Assembly: GCF_003255815.1 (NCBI RefSeq)
Contig: NC_037672.1
Span: forward strand, 102,407,530 to 102,471,529
DNA from: Theropithecus gelada
Taxonomy: Eukaryota > Chordata > Mammalia > Primates > Cercopithecidae
Length of the DNA: 64,000 nt
Direction of reading: 5' to 3'
Positions 40,032 to 54,760 of the stretch are shown here, piece by piece. A program made the translations under genes and the position numbers. Within the stretch, counting starts at the first letter, position 1. Every line of letters begins with the position of its first letter. The notes beneath the pieces are model-generated. The model searched no databases. It had not been told where the DNA came from and worked only from the letters and a program-made list of their open reading frames with translations.

Positions 40032-40147
40032 TTCTCAATTCCTTCAATTGTCTGTGAGTCAGCCCTCATAAGGACAGTTGCACTTGTCTCCCACCCATTC
40101 TCATGCCTGTTGTCACTCCTTTCACACCCATTAACTCATCTTACATA
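40032..40147 (+). repeat. Local duplicate A, copy 1
   Basis: About 115 bp shared with 41267-41380 at roughly 80% identity by eye. Shared words: 'ctcaattccttca', 'tgtgagtcagcc', 'aggacagtt', 'cccattctcatgcct', 'ttaactcatct'. I do not recognise a repeat family. Confidence 0.75.
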
Positions 40148-40618
40148 TATAATAAGGAAAATGCTGGGGAGAAAGTTTTTATAGACCTCAAGAAAACAAC
40201 TTATCATTGTTATGACAAATTCTTCAAAAACATTAATTTTAAATTTTAATTTTATTCCAATATTAGCTTATTACTAAATCTTTTTAAATCCAAGATAACC
40301 CAGTATAACTCTTTGACTGTAGATAGAGTCCTTTTACCACCACTGTTGTGAACCACATTATTCAGTATGCAGCAACTTTGAATTTTGCCAAAGTAATCAT
40401 GATGTATGAAAACTCGCAACATGGTAAAAACAACAAATATTCTATAAAAATCTTAGTCACCAAGACTGTCCGGGACCTTTATTGCAATAACATAAGTAGT
40501 AGTCAAATTTTCATAACCACTGATAATTATTTTTATCTCTCATATACTTGCTTGATATTGAATTGTTTGTCACTGGGGATGCTTTCCATCTGGTGAGGGC
40601 CTGAGACATTGTGCTAAT

Positions 40619-40663
<45 letters not shown>

Positions 40664-41266
40664 CTACATCTAAACACCTTTCTTCCACTTTTAGCAATGC
40701 CTCTGTACCCATGTGTTAATATTGATTGGGCCTGTTTCCATTCTGGGGGAGTATGGAAGTCAAGGAGTGTTACTGAATAATCATTTGGTAATGTATTTCA
40801 AATTGTATTTTCCTCAGCAGAAATAAGTCAGAACTGATGGTTACCTTTTTACCAGTAGTCTTCTATTGGATCTCAAATTTGTGCTATATGTAGATAAGGA
40901 TGAAGGTAGCTCTAAACAGAGAAAACCAAACCATTTCTCTCCTACTTGTTTTGGGAACTAATTTAACTAACTTGGAAATGCTTAAAGGCAGGTCTGCTGA
41001 ATGTCTAAATACACTTTCTAAAACTACAAGGTTTAATTACAGTTTCTGAGAAATTATAGCAAAAGATCTTTGGATTTCAGTGTAACCAAAATTTCATCAG
41101 ACATTCCACCATTGTCATTATTCTCAAAATTCAAATGAAATAACCAATGTTGTAAAATGTAAAATTCCAAATGTATTTTCTTTCCCCTCAAAACCCATCT
41201 TTCTCTTTCAGACATCACAAATTCTGTTAAAGACATGACCATTCTCATTTCCTGCCAGGTTTGGAC
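40148..41266. other. Unique AT-rich DNA
   Basis: Nothing recognised apart from the CA repeat at 40619-40661. An 82-codon frame at 40348-40596 has no recognised content. Confidence 0.4.
40619..40661. repeat. (CA)n dinucleotide microsatellite
   Basis: About 21 uninterrupted CA units; likely length-polymorphic. Confidence 0.95.
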
Positions 41267-41380
41267 TCTCAATTCCTTCACTTGAATGTGAGTCAGCCTC
41301 ACGAGGACAGTTACATTTGCCCCCCGCCCATTCTCATGCCTATGACCACTCCTTTCTCACCCGTTAACTCATCTCACATA
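41267..41380 (+). repeat. Local duplicate A, copy 2
   Basis: Second copy of 40032-40147, same orientation, 1.23 kb downstream; 'ccccccgcccattctcatgcc' is its most GC-rich part. Confidence 0.75.
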
Positions 41381-41773
41381 GCCTCTCTGCATAGTATAAT
41401 TCTGAAATAAAATTTGATTGTGTTACAGTATCTAAATATTCTTTCAGTTTTTACTTATTAATTATCAAACAGTTAAAAGTCCCTAATCTGGCTTTCCAGA
41501 CCAGGGCCACCTCTGGGGTATATGCAGTCCTGGGTGGCAAATCTTTTTATGCAGAGTCCCTGTCTATACAATTATTTTGATCAAAAATGTATTCAGAATC
41601 CGTAGTCCCATGTGAGGTAGAGTAATGTATTGATGGACATTTAAAACAATGGGCAGAGGAGAGGGACTTACATATTTGTTTATCACTGATTTGGGGCAGG
41701 TGAAGATTCTTCATAGGGTCCTGGCACCATCTCTTCCTGTTCAGGTCTGAAAAACATCTTGTCGTGTTCGTTT

Positions 41774-41909
41774 AATGGTGACAGCTCCTCATTTTGTGCT
41801 AGCAGAGTTAATTCTCCACTTCTTATTTTTACTTTTGACATTCCAGAAATTGCTGCCAGTTTCTGACCTAATTAGAGTTCAAAAATACTCAGTTTTTCTT
41901 ATTTTTTCC
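41774..41909 (+). repeat. Local duplicate B, copy 1
   Basis: About 135 bp shared with 43306-43441 at about 82% identity by eye. Shared words: 'atggtgacagct', 'tctcattttg' (with one change), 'cttatttttact', 'ttgacattccagaaattgc', 'gagttcaaa', 'tttttcttatt'. Confidence 0.78.
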
Positions 41910-43305
41910 ACTGACAGAAGAAAGTTGCAACGCTGTTATGACTCACAATACCAAGGCTCTTTGGAGTCTGTATTGATACAATTTAATTCTTCCTGCCTCT
42001 GCAGTTTCCTAAATTTATTATTTATAAAATGATGGTTACAACATCACTTACAATGCTTCCTCAACCATCAAGCCACCTATGAACACTGGTTCCCAATGAG
42101 TCTTCCCAAGGTTGTTAATGTGCCTCATGATGATGACCACAATGCAAGTCTTACCCAGAATTTGCAGGAAAATGTTAATAACAATTTATTTTCTGGCCAT
42201 GTTAAATTTACTGTTCAGGCTTTTATTGCATAAATGTGCATGATACATCTTTTATCCATAGCTCTTCTTAAATTATTGATATCAGTCCATTCCTGGCATG
42301 TGCTGTTTTTCAGTGTTGACCCTATCCCTGTCTCCCATACACCACTACTATGGGGAAAACAGGAGAGGGGCCTATAGAAAAAAATAAAAAATAAAACAAA
42401 ACTGTGCTATTTATGTAAGAAATATCCATCCCTCATTCAGCATGGTGTATGACCAGCTGAAAGAACATTACGTTACTGCATCAATTGGAGGCAAGAGAGG
42501 CCATGATTCAGAAGGGCTCAACAGCCTTTACTAAGGCATACATTCTGATAAATGCAACTTTAGATCTCAGTCCTGCATTTAGGATGAATTCATCCCTGAA
42601 TAAAACACCTTGGTGAATGCACGTGGAGTATTTAAACAAACATAAAAGAGGGGGATGGAATTCAATCCTTCATTCTTAATTGTATAAGTTCCTCAAAAGC
42701 CATCTAGTGTTGTCTTTTCAACGACACATCTACTAATATGTTGTAGTAATGAATTGTAGTAAAACCATTTTTTAATCTATCTGGATTGCTTATAATCTGA
42801 CTCCTGTACCCTTGTTTTTCCCATGACTACACTGATCTTCACTTGAATGAAAACCAAACAGTGATCTGGTTTCACCTTCTGGATTAACTGACTCATTAAT
42901 GATTATGACAGCAGCTGCTGATGTTCTGGGTCAGGCTGACCTGTTTAACTATGTGTAAATCTATTACGATGTTGTTATCTTTCAGGACAGCATGGAACAT
43001 GGTTACAAAAGGTGTCTGGAAAAATGTCAGATGGAGTCTGAGTTTTCAAGGAAGCTGGTTGTTTTCCCTCAGTTTCTAACACCCATTCTGAACTATGAGA
43101 GCAGGAATACTGTATATTTAAATGCATCTGTTGTACAACTGCTGAGTTCAGAGTACTCTAGCAAGGGGTGGGTAATCACACAGATGGTGTGCTTCACGAC
43201 CAAAACCACTTGCTGTAGATGCCACATTCAGAGAGAACATGTAAATACTTGGCACAGTTGTGAGAGTTTTCAGAGGTGTTATATTCATTTAGAGAGTTAC
43301 AGCTT
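41910..43305. other. Unassigned DNA
   Basis: No repeat I can name. A 135-codon plus frame (42992-43399) overlaps duplicate B; its protein shows no recognised domain and half of it would derive from the duplicate, so I do not call it a gene. Confidence 0.4.
42696..42710 (-). promoter_or_regulatory. CTCF-like core motif, minus strand
   Basis: gccatctagtg (42699-42709) is the reverse complement of the CTCF core CACTAGATGGC; the bases outside the core fit less well. It lies in non-repeat DNA 6.8 kb from the plus-oriented motif at 35930. Confidence 0.3.
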
Positions 43306-43441
43306 TGATGGTGACAGCTTCTCATTTTGGGCTAGCAGGATTAATTCTTCCTTTCTTATTTTTACTCTTGACATTCCAGAAATTGCCACAATTTCCTGAT
43401 CTAACTTGAGTTCAAAGAGTTGTGTTTTTCTTATTTCCCCC
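43306..43441 (+). repeat. Local duplicate B, copy 2
   Basis: Second copy of 41774-41909, same orientation, 1.53 kb downstream. Confidence 0.78.
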
Positions 43442-44825
<1,384 letters not shown>

Positions 44826-44872
44826 AAGAAAGAAAAAAGGAGGAAAGGAGAGAAGAGGAAGGGAGGGAGGGA
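44826..44872. repeat. GA-rich tail of the Alu, left half
   Basis: Purine-only tract with gaaa, gaagg and gggagggagg units; it continues as similar sequence at 45241-45290 beyond the LTR. Confidence 0.8.
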
Positions 44873-45240
44873 GGATCAGTCCATCTTCATGCTGCTGGTG
44901 AAGACATGTCCAAGATTGGGCAATTTACAAAAGAAAGAGGTTTAGTTGGATTTACAGTTCCATGTAGCTGGGGAAGCCTCACAATCATGGCAGAAGGCAA
45001 GGAGGAGCAAAGGTATGTCTTAAATGGATGGCAGCAGGCAAAAAGAGAGATAACTTGTGCAGGGGAACTCTTTAAAATAACCAGATCTCATGAAACTCAT
45101 TCATTATCACAAGAACAGTGCAGGAAAGACCCACCCCTATAATGCAATCACCTCCCACCGGGTTCCTCCCATGACTGTGGGGATTATAGGAGTTACAATT
45201 CAAGATGAGATTTGGGTGGGGACACAGCCAAACCATATCA
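44873..45240 (-). mobile_element. MaLR LTR (THE1/MST-like), solo, antisense
   Basis: The antisense LTR reads 'agtccatcttcatgctgctgg', 'gggcaatttacaaaagaaagagg', 'gaagcctcacaatcatggcagaa', 'gagataacttgtgcaggggaac', 'atgaaactcattcattatcacaagaac', 'ggttcctcccatgactgtgggg' and 'gatttgggtggggacacagccaaaccatatca', i.e. a nearly complete THE1/MST LTR. GA-rich DNA on both sides shows it inserted into a purine tract. A coincidental plus-strand frame here is not a gene. Confidence 0.92.
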
Positions 45241-45300
45241 GAAGGGAAGGAGGGAGGAAGGGAGGAAAAAGAAAGGAAGGCAGGCAAGCAGGCACAGTAC
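45241..45300. repeat. GA-rich tract, right half
   Basis: (GGAA)n/(GGAGG)n purine sequence ending in ggcaagcaggc; the likely continuation of 44826-44872. Confidence 0.75.
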
Positions 45301-45869
45301 ACAATTAATGAACAAAAAACAATATGGGAAAAAAAACTAAAAAGAAATGAGCTTAGCCAAAGGAAAAACTAGGTTAGGGAAATAGTATAAGTCAGAAAAG
45401 AAACTTGCATTAAAAATAAAATTAGTTTGATTTTTTTAGTATGATTTAAAATTTTTTTCATTTATATATTTTTCTATAGAAAAGTTAGAAAAACAAAGCA
45501 GAACAAAAAAACACACTAATTCCAACAGCTAGTGTCAATTACCCAGACACAACCACTACTACTTTTGTTCTTAAGACATTTATGATATTTAAAAGAAAAA
45601 TAGGCTAATATTTGTCTGTAATGTACTTTTCTCTCCTTAGTAGTATATTGTGAAGAAAGATTACTAAGAAAGTGAAAGGAATTAGAAACAATTCTCATTT
45701 GATTTAGTACAATTCTCTGAATTATCTAAGATGATGGGAAATTTCTAGAAGTAAGTAATTTCTAGTTAACTTTTCCTGAAATATTTTTAAAGACACATTC
45801 GTTATTCAACTAACAGTGACTTAAATCAATAATAATTATTATTATAAAAGTAGTAAACTCTTAAAATGA
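45301..45869. other. Unique AT-rich DNA
   Basis: No feature recognised. Confidence 0.4.
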
Positions 45870-46200
45870 GAAGGCTAGAGGGTGGCAGCAGCACCCATGT
45901 AGTAGCTCCCTAGAGTTATCAGAGGCCCAGGCTCTTTTTCTTTGTCCTCATTCTCCATCTATAACATGTTGGCTTGTTCCCTCAAGGCCCCAGGATGTCT
46001 GTCCCAATTCATCTTCATGTTTAAACTTGTGGCAACAAAATATAAGGGAAGTGTGACATTAACTTTTCTGTTCCTTTGATCAGACAAGCGAAAGGCTTCC
46101 CAAGAGTCCCTCCTGACTCTACCCAGCAGGTAAACCTACTTCTAATTGTTCAGAACTAGGTCACATGACCACTTTCAACTGCAAAAGAGGCAGGGAAATT
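45870..46200. mobile_element. Ancient LTR-like mammalian repeat
   Basis: 'ggcttcccaagagtccctcctgactct', 'cagaactaggtcacatgaccac' and 'caactgcaaaagaggcagggaaatt' belong to a known type of old mammalian LTR-like repeat, of the same general type as 58290-58610 and 62490-62803. The family name is not certain. Confidence 0.4.
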
Positions 46201-46619
46201 GAGAACACAATTATCAAGACTTACTGTTATCAACTATGAGCCATTGCTTGGGGCTGAACCTGTAGTGTCACCAAACAAAAATTGGGTTCTGTTAACAAGG
46301 AAGGAGAGGAAAATGGACATTAGATAACCCACTTGCCTGACAGACATAGTAATAAGAACTATGGCAGTTACTGAAACCCACCTAACAACCTCACAAGTAT
46401 ATGTCAAATACCTCCTATTCTGGAGGGAAGGCTCCTGCTCCACCTCCTCTAGAAATAATTTGCCTAATTACCAAAACACACACAGCTCTTCTTGCTCCCT
46501 GACACCTTATTTCACTGACCTCACAGACGTGGACAGGCAGTAATGCACAAGCTTCACTCTCAGTTGTACCATCAATATTTATGGTCCCGTATTTTTCTTC
46601 GGGCTTCTTCTATCCTCCA

Positions 46620-46805
46620 CAGCAGGCAGCCCGTGGGCCAAATATGGTCTGGTACTAATTTTTTGTGAAGTTTTATCATAATAGACATACTAATTCATTT
46701 AGATAATCTTTGCAGCTGCTTCATACTTGTTGGGACAGAGACCATGTGACCTCCAAAGTCAAAAGTATTTTGGGTCTGGCCCTTTAGAGAGAAAAGTTTG
46801 TCAAC
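46620..46805 (-). mobile_element. Non-autonomous hAT element, antisense
   Basis: 'gcagcccgtgggccaaatatggtctgg' at one end and 'ggccctttagagagaaaagtttgtcaac' at the other are antisense forms of the hAT family whose other copy is at 61856-62082. Diverged and non-coding. Confidence 0.7.
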
Positions 46806-46839
46806 TATCTACATGTACTTCAATTTTCTGATGGTAAGG

Positions 46840-46990
46840 TCCCACCCTGCGTTTCTCTCGTATCTACATGAGCATATCCCTGGGGAGATAGGAAGCACTC
46901 AACAAATAGCTTCTCACCGATGGAAATGGAAGGATTGATAGGCTAAGAAACTCTGGCATAGTAAGTTATACCTAGCTGGTGCTTCATGAA
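46840..46990 (-). mobile_element. L2 LINE 3' remnant, antisense
   Basis: 'ggaagcactcaacaaatagcttc' and 'ggtgcttcatgaaagtttgttgaatgaattca' resemble repeated antisense L2/MIR 3' ends. Weak. Confidence 0.45.
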
Positions 46991-47084
46991 AGTTTGTTGA
47001 ATGAATTCAGAAATTAACTAAGTAATTGGCTAAGCAAGGCAAAATGCTCCAGTACTTACAGTGTGGGTTGTGGATCCAAACTTC

Positions 47085-47275
47085 CAATATTCAAATGCTG
47101 TGTGTCCTAGGCAATAAACCTAACCTCTCTGTGCCTCAGATTTCTCCTGAATAAAACAAACAATAAAACACACACACACACACACACACACAAGATTTAA
47201 CAGACTCTGGACTATTTAGAACAATGTCTGGCACAGAATAAACACTCAAAAAATACTAGCTATGAAGAATATTAT
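47085..47275 (-). mobile_element. MIR SINE, antisense, with an internal (CA)n
   Basis: 'gtcctaggcaataaacctaacctctctgtgcctcagatttctcc' and 'aatgtctggcacagaataaacactcaaaa' are antisense MIR; a (CA)12 tract at 47168-47192 has expanded between them. Confidence 0.8.
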
Positions 47276-48951
47276 GGAGAACAGTTATTTTTATATAGGG
47301 TATTATTTTTATTTTTCCTTTCTTTGTGGCACAGTTTGAAACCATTCTGTAAAAAGGTATGGACAGGATCAAGAGCAATTTCTACCTTTTCCTGGTGACA
47401 CTAAATCAAGTTAGAACCAAAAGAAGGTTTGAGGTAGATGTCGCAGGACATCTAAGGACATAATTGCTAGTAACAGGGTCAGAGAATAAACTAGCACACA
47501 CTGAGGAGGGGAACCAAAAAGTCACAAGCATGTCAACACAACACGACTGAACTCTGCTTCTGCTGATGAGAAGTGTCAGTGCCACAGACGTGAGGTGAAT
47601 GGCAGGGGAGCTCTTTCATTGAACTGTCAACTAATGAAGTGGTGAGAAATTAGCAGGCCCTGTAATTTACACGCTAATTCTCCCTAATGCCACCTGGGGG
47701 CTTCCTGCAGGCAGAGGAGCAGAGGAGTGGAAAATGGTGTCGTCCAGCCAGCAGCAAGCCTGCGCTGCTATTCTATCTTTGCCAAGCAACACAGCAGACC
47801 AGCTTGTTTCCATTCACCATTCAGGGAACAGTTGGCAGACTTCCCCCAGAATGTGGGCAAGCCTCAGCTATAAGAGCAAAATGAAGACAAAGAAAAGAAT
47901 TTTAAGTCTTATACCTTTTTGCATTTTTTGTATGCTCTCTAGAAGTTGACTCAGCGGGCAACCCTCTACCTTTTCATCAACCCTGATATCTCCCTCTCAC
48001 CAAAAGCATAAGTCATATAAAATTGGTTGCTGTAACCAATGCTCCCCTTGAAATAAAACTCAGAAATAAAATGGGTGATACATTACTATCACTGTACTTT
48101 CATCATTATTTAAAGGAGTTTTAAAAAGAAAAAAAGCTTTAACAAAAGTGGCTGTGACCACCAACCTCCTCCCTGGACTCTCGTTACAAACATAGCAACA
48201 GTTCTCACCCCAAAATCACACACTAAGGGAAAACAGGAAAGGACCCTCATGTGCTGGCATCTTTCAGGCAAGAGGCCAAGTCCACACTGAGGAAACAGTA
48301 TATGAGTGGATATAGAACTGCTTCCCATATTATAAACATTTCCTTGGACATCCTCTGGACTGCCAAATGAATAATGCTGCATTTTAGTTATCCCTGGCAA
48401 GCTAGGGCTGATTTTAAGACCATTAGGAAAGGGGAGACTGTTACAGTCTTCTTGGTTTCTCTAGGGTCACAGTGTAATTGTGTGGTGGGAGAAAGGGGGC
48501 CCTAGGGATGGCGTGACAGTCACTTCTCATTACCTCCCACTTGGTTCATTACGTCTGTAGACAGCAATTGCCCATGTGTGGGTACTTCCATTACACAGAA
48601 GGATGTAATGTGCTGTAGAACTCGCACGGCTTTCAGAAAGGGAAAAATATATTTATTCCAGGCACACACCTATCTTGTTTCCACAGGCCATGCCACAGCA
48701 ATGGAAAGTGACATAAGGAATAGATTAATGGTAATCAATACAGAAAAACCAGGCCCCACGTGTGCCTATACCTGGTGGGATATTTATATGTGTATATCAC
48801 TAACATATAGCACTTTACACAAAAGGCAAAACCCTCACTTACAAATCTACCAAATTTTACTTTAGCAAGCAGATTCACTCACTTAAGTGCACCATATACA
48901 GGCTTCTTTGTGTCATCTCTCTGGACTGGCATTTACTTTATTCTCATTCAC
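47276..48951. other. Unique DNA
   Basis: No repeat I can name. Around 47680-47900 base composition is more balanced and two overlapping plus frames (65 and 71 codons) occur without recognisable content. Confidence 0.4.
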
Positions 48952-49004
48952 AATCTCTCTCTCTCTCTCTGTGTGTGTGCACGTGTGTGTGTCTCTCACA
49001 CACA
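48952..49004. repeat. Compound (CT)n/(GT)n microsatellite
   Basis: ctctctctctctctctgtgtgtgtgc passes into cacgtgtgtgtgtctctcacacac in two joined pieces. Confidence 0.85.
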
Positions 49005-49979
49005 AAGACCTTTCTCGTTTGCAAGGATAAGTCCTTGCAATATAGAATATATTAGAAATACTATGAAATATAGAAATACTATTTCATATTTTTTCTTAGG
49101 TGTAAAAAGCTGCAACTAGATTATAAACTAAGGGTAGTTGACAAGAGAGAAAACAAATATAGACAATTATAGAATGTTAGAATCAGGAATAAATATTAGA
49201 GATTATGTATAACAGAAGTGCTCAGACTTTTTCTTTAAAGAAAGAAAAAAAAAATCTCTCCCCAAAAGCTAGTGAGTTACCTAAAAAGAGATGTTCATGA
49301 TGGAATAAATCTGTGACGCTACATACTTTAGCCTGCTCTTGGGAACACATGATGATGTCAGCGTATTAAAGGTTCTGTGAACTCCTGTTACTTAAAAACC
49401 CATTTAACTCAGTATTACCTTATTTTATTATTTTAACGAACACTATTTTTCTAACTGCGATCTTATCAACATCATGTGGAACAATTATACTACAGCAGGG
49501 GAATCCTGTTCTGTTATAGTTTCATCACTTTTGGCAGATTTTTATGTACTGATAATTCTCTAATTTTAGCATGCATTTGAGTTCCTTGAAGATCTAATCC
49601 TTAACAATCACTCAGTAAACTGGATAGGGCTGGGGAATTGGAATACAGTACTTAGCAAGTGTTCCTAATACAGGGGCCTCATAAGTCTACTTTGAGAAAC
49701 ACCAATCCACACGTGTGCTCACTGTCTGAATTCATCAAGAATTGAACCACACATTCTTACCAAGAGAACTTCACAGTTAACAGGTTGAAAGTCCGTAGCT
49801 TTGAGACTGGAGGTTGACAAAGTTTGTCTGGAATTACAAGGGCTTTTGAATATGAAAATGAGTGTACACCTCTATAGATTTACCAAAACTAATGGTCCCT
49901 TTAACCTTTACACCCATCTTTAAGAGTGCATCTCTTTCACCATGAGACACGTCCACTCACTTGCTTCACTAATCCAGCT
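49005..49979. other. Unique AT-rich DNA
   Basis: No gene or nameable repeat. A short imperfect direct repeat (agaaatactat...) lies near 49050-49085. Confidence 0.4.
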
Positions 49980-50847
<868 letters not shown>

Positions 50848-51035
50848 ACAACATTTTTAAAGGATCTGAATTTATTCAGAATTTCTTAAACGTTGATTGG
50901 GTTTCTAGTCTTATGCCAGCCACTGGGCTTGGGGCCAGGTATACAAAGATGAACTCTACAGCGTCCTTGCCCTCAGAGCGCTCCGAGTCCCTAGGCCTCT
51001 GCTACAGGTCATTGCAGGTCAAAATGTGAACATTT

Positions 51036-51049
51036 AAAAATCCATTGTC
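51036..51049. repeat. Left TSD of the AluY at 51051
   Basis: aaaaatccattgtc here and again at 51353-51366 after the A-tail. Confidence 0.88.
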
Positions 51050-51050
51050 A

Positions 51051-53509
<2,459 letters not shown>

Positions 53510-53690
53510 CAGTGGTTTTTAATCGTTGTCGTGTCACAGATCCCTTGAAAATCTGATTAAAGAAATGGATCTTCTCCCCAGAGACAAGCGCATACTGACA
53601 CAGACACACACATACACACATACACACACACACACACACACACAAATGTACACACAATTCCAGGTTGCTCACGGACCCCCTCTAGGAGAT
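53510..53690 (+). mobile_element. hAT-type DNA transposon fragment with internal (CA)n
   Basis: 'cagtggtttttaatcgttgtcgtgtcacagatccc' opens like a hAT-Charlie terminal repeat, followed by 'aaatggatcttctccccagag' and, after the CA repeat (53598-53644), 'cacggaccccctctagg'. The central part has expanded as a microsatellite. Family uncertain. Confidence 0.6.
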
Positions 53691-53699
53691 GTTACTGTC

Positions 53700-54060
53700 A
53701 CTCATTCATATTTCCAGTTCTACTCCTCTTCCGGGCACACTGGAGAATTACACTTCCTTGCTGACTTGAGATAAGTCACAGCTTTGGCCAATGAAGTGTG
53801 AGTGGAAGTTTTCAGAACCTTTAAGAGCCTGTACGCAATTTGCCACGCTTTCTCTTTTTGCTTTGTCACCAAAACTGCTGTGTTCCAGATAGTGACTACT
53901 CTGTCTGCGTGGGTCCTGGAGAGAGGAGGATGCAGAGCACAGCACTTAGCCACCCTGCAATGGACACATAGAGTGAGTGAGAAATGAACCTAGTGGTTTA
54001 GAGCATCTGGGATTGGGGGACGGTCGATTACTGTTGCTGGACCTAGGCTGTCCTGCTGCA
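53700..54060 (+). mobile_element. MLT-like LTR
   Basis: 'cagctttggccaatgaagtgtgagtggaag', 'tgctgtgttccagatagtgactactctgtctgcgtgggtcctgg', 'gaaatgaacctagtggtttagagcatctggg' and 'cctaggctgtcctgctgcatag' follow the layout of an old MaLR/ERVL LTR. Overlapping frames on both strands here are incidental. Confidence 0.55.
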
Positions 54061-54104
54061 TAGCAGAGCACTCTCCACCTGATAGAAAATAATCTATGTC
54101 GGAA

Positions 54105-54420
54105 AGATCCTATTCAGGGGAGTTTAAGCTTTCCCCCTTCCTTTTCTTAATGAAGTTCCTTTCACCTCATACTGCTATATTTCGTTCTCTTTACCTAGAA
54201 GAATCTTTCCCTGGTTCTTCCCAGGACTCATCCTTCAAATCTCAGCTCATGTGTTACCTTCTCACACTGGTCCTTCTTGACCTCTTTCCTACCCTTATCC
54301 CAGCCCCAGTCACTATGATTCACTCCAACCATTTTGTTTTTTCACAAACTGCATCACAGTCTGTAACAACTTATTTATTTTCTCTTACTCTTCAATTCTG
54401 AATTCACAATACAGAATTTT
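54105..54420 (-). mobile_element. L2 LINE fragment, antisense
   Basis: 'ctagaagaatctttccctggttcttcccaggactcatccttcaaatctcagctcatgtgttaccttctcacactggtccttcttgacc' is an unmistakable antisense L2 3' region when read in pieces; the end is about 54420. Confidence 0.78.
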
Positions 54421-54712
54421 TGCTATCAAAAATGATTCATAAATAATGTCATGCTACTTTCATTTATGAACTTAAGAAAATGAAATGCATTCAAAACATG
54501 GAACTTTTTCATTTAATATGATAAAAATAGACCATGAATGTTCTATAGCAAGTCACATATTTTACATTTTTAAAAACTACGTTAGTAAAATCTCTAGCTA
54601 AAAATATTGGACAGATGTCCAAATGTTTGGATGTGCATCAAGAGCAAACCACTGAACCTTGGTATTTACCCAGTTACCATTAAGAGGTCAACTTGACATT
54701 TTGGTTTCTTTT

Positions 54713-54760
54713 CAGATAGTTGTGGCCAACAGCTCTTACAACCTTTGATCCCAACCCAGT
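54713..54760 (+). repeat. Dispersed duplicate C, copy 1
   Basis: 48 bp shared with 57074-57121: 'cagatagttgtggccaacag' then 'ctcttac', 'acctttg' and 'ccagt', with about six differences. The first 28 bases are identical in both. Confidence 0.85.

Noticed and set aside
40619..40661. Possible CRISPR-like or tandem array
   Set aside because: It is a plain CA dinucleotide repeat; no array with regular spacers exists in the window.
42992..43399. 135-codon plus-strand open frame
   Set aside because: Its 3' part lies in local duplicate B and no domain, promoter or splice context supports it; length is near chance for this window.
47690..47701. CTCF-like word ccacctgggggc
   Set aside because: Flanking positions fit poorly (three mismatches to the 15-bp core).
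53526..53774. Frame with a Thr-His repeat tract
   Set aside because: The repeat is simply the translation of a CA microsatellite inside a hAT fragment.
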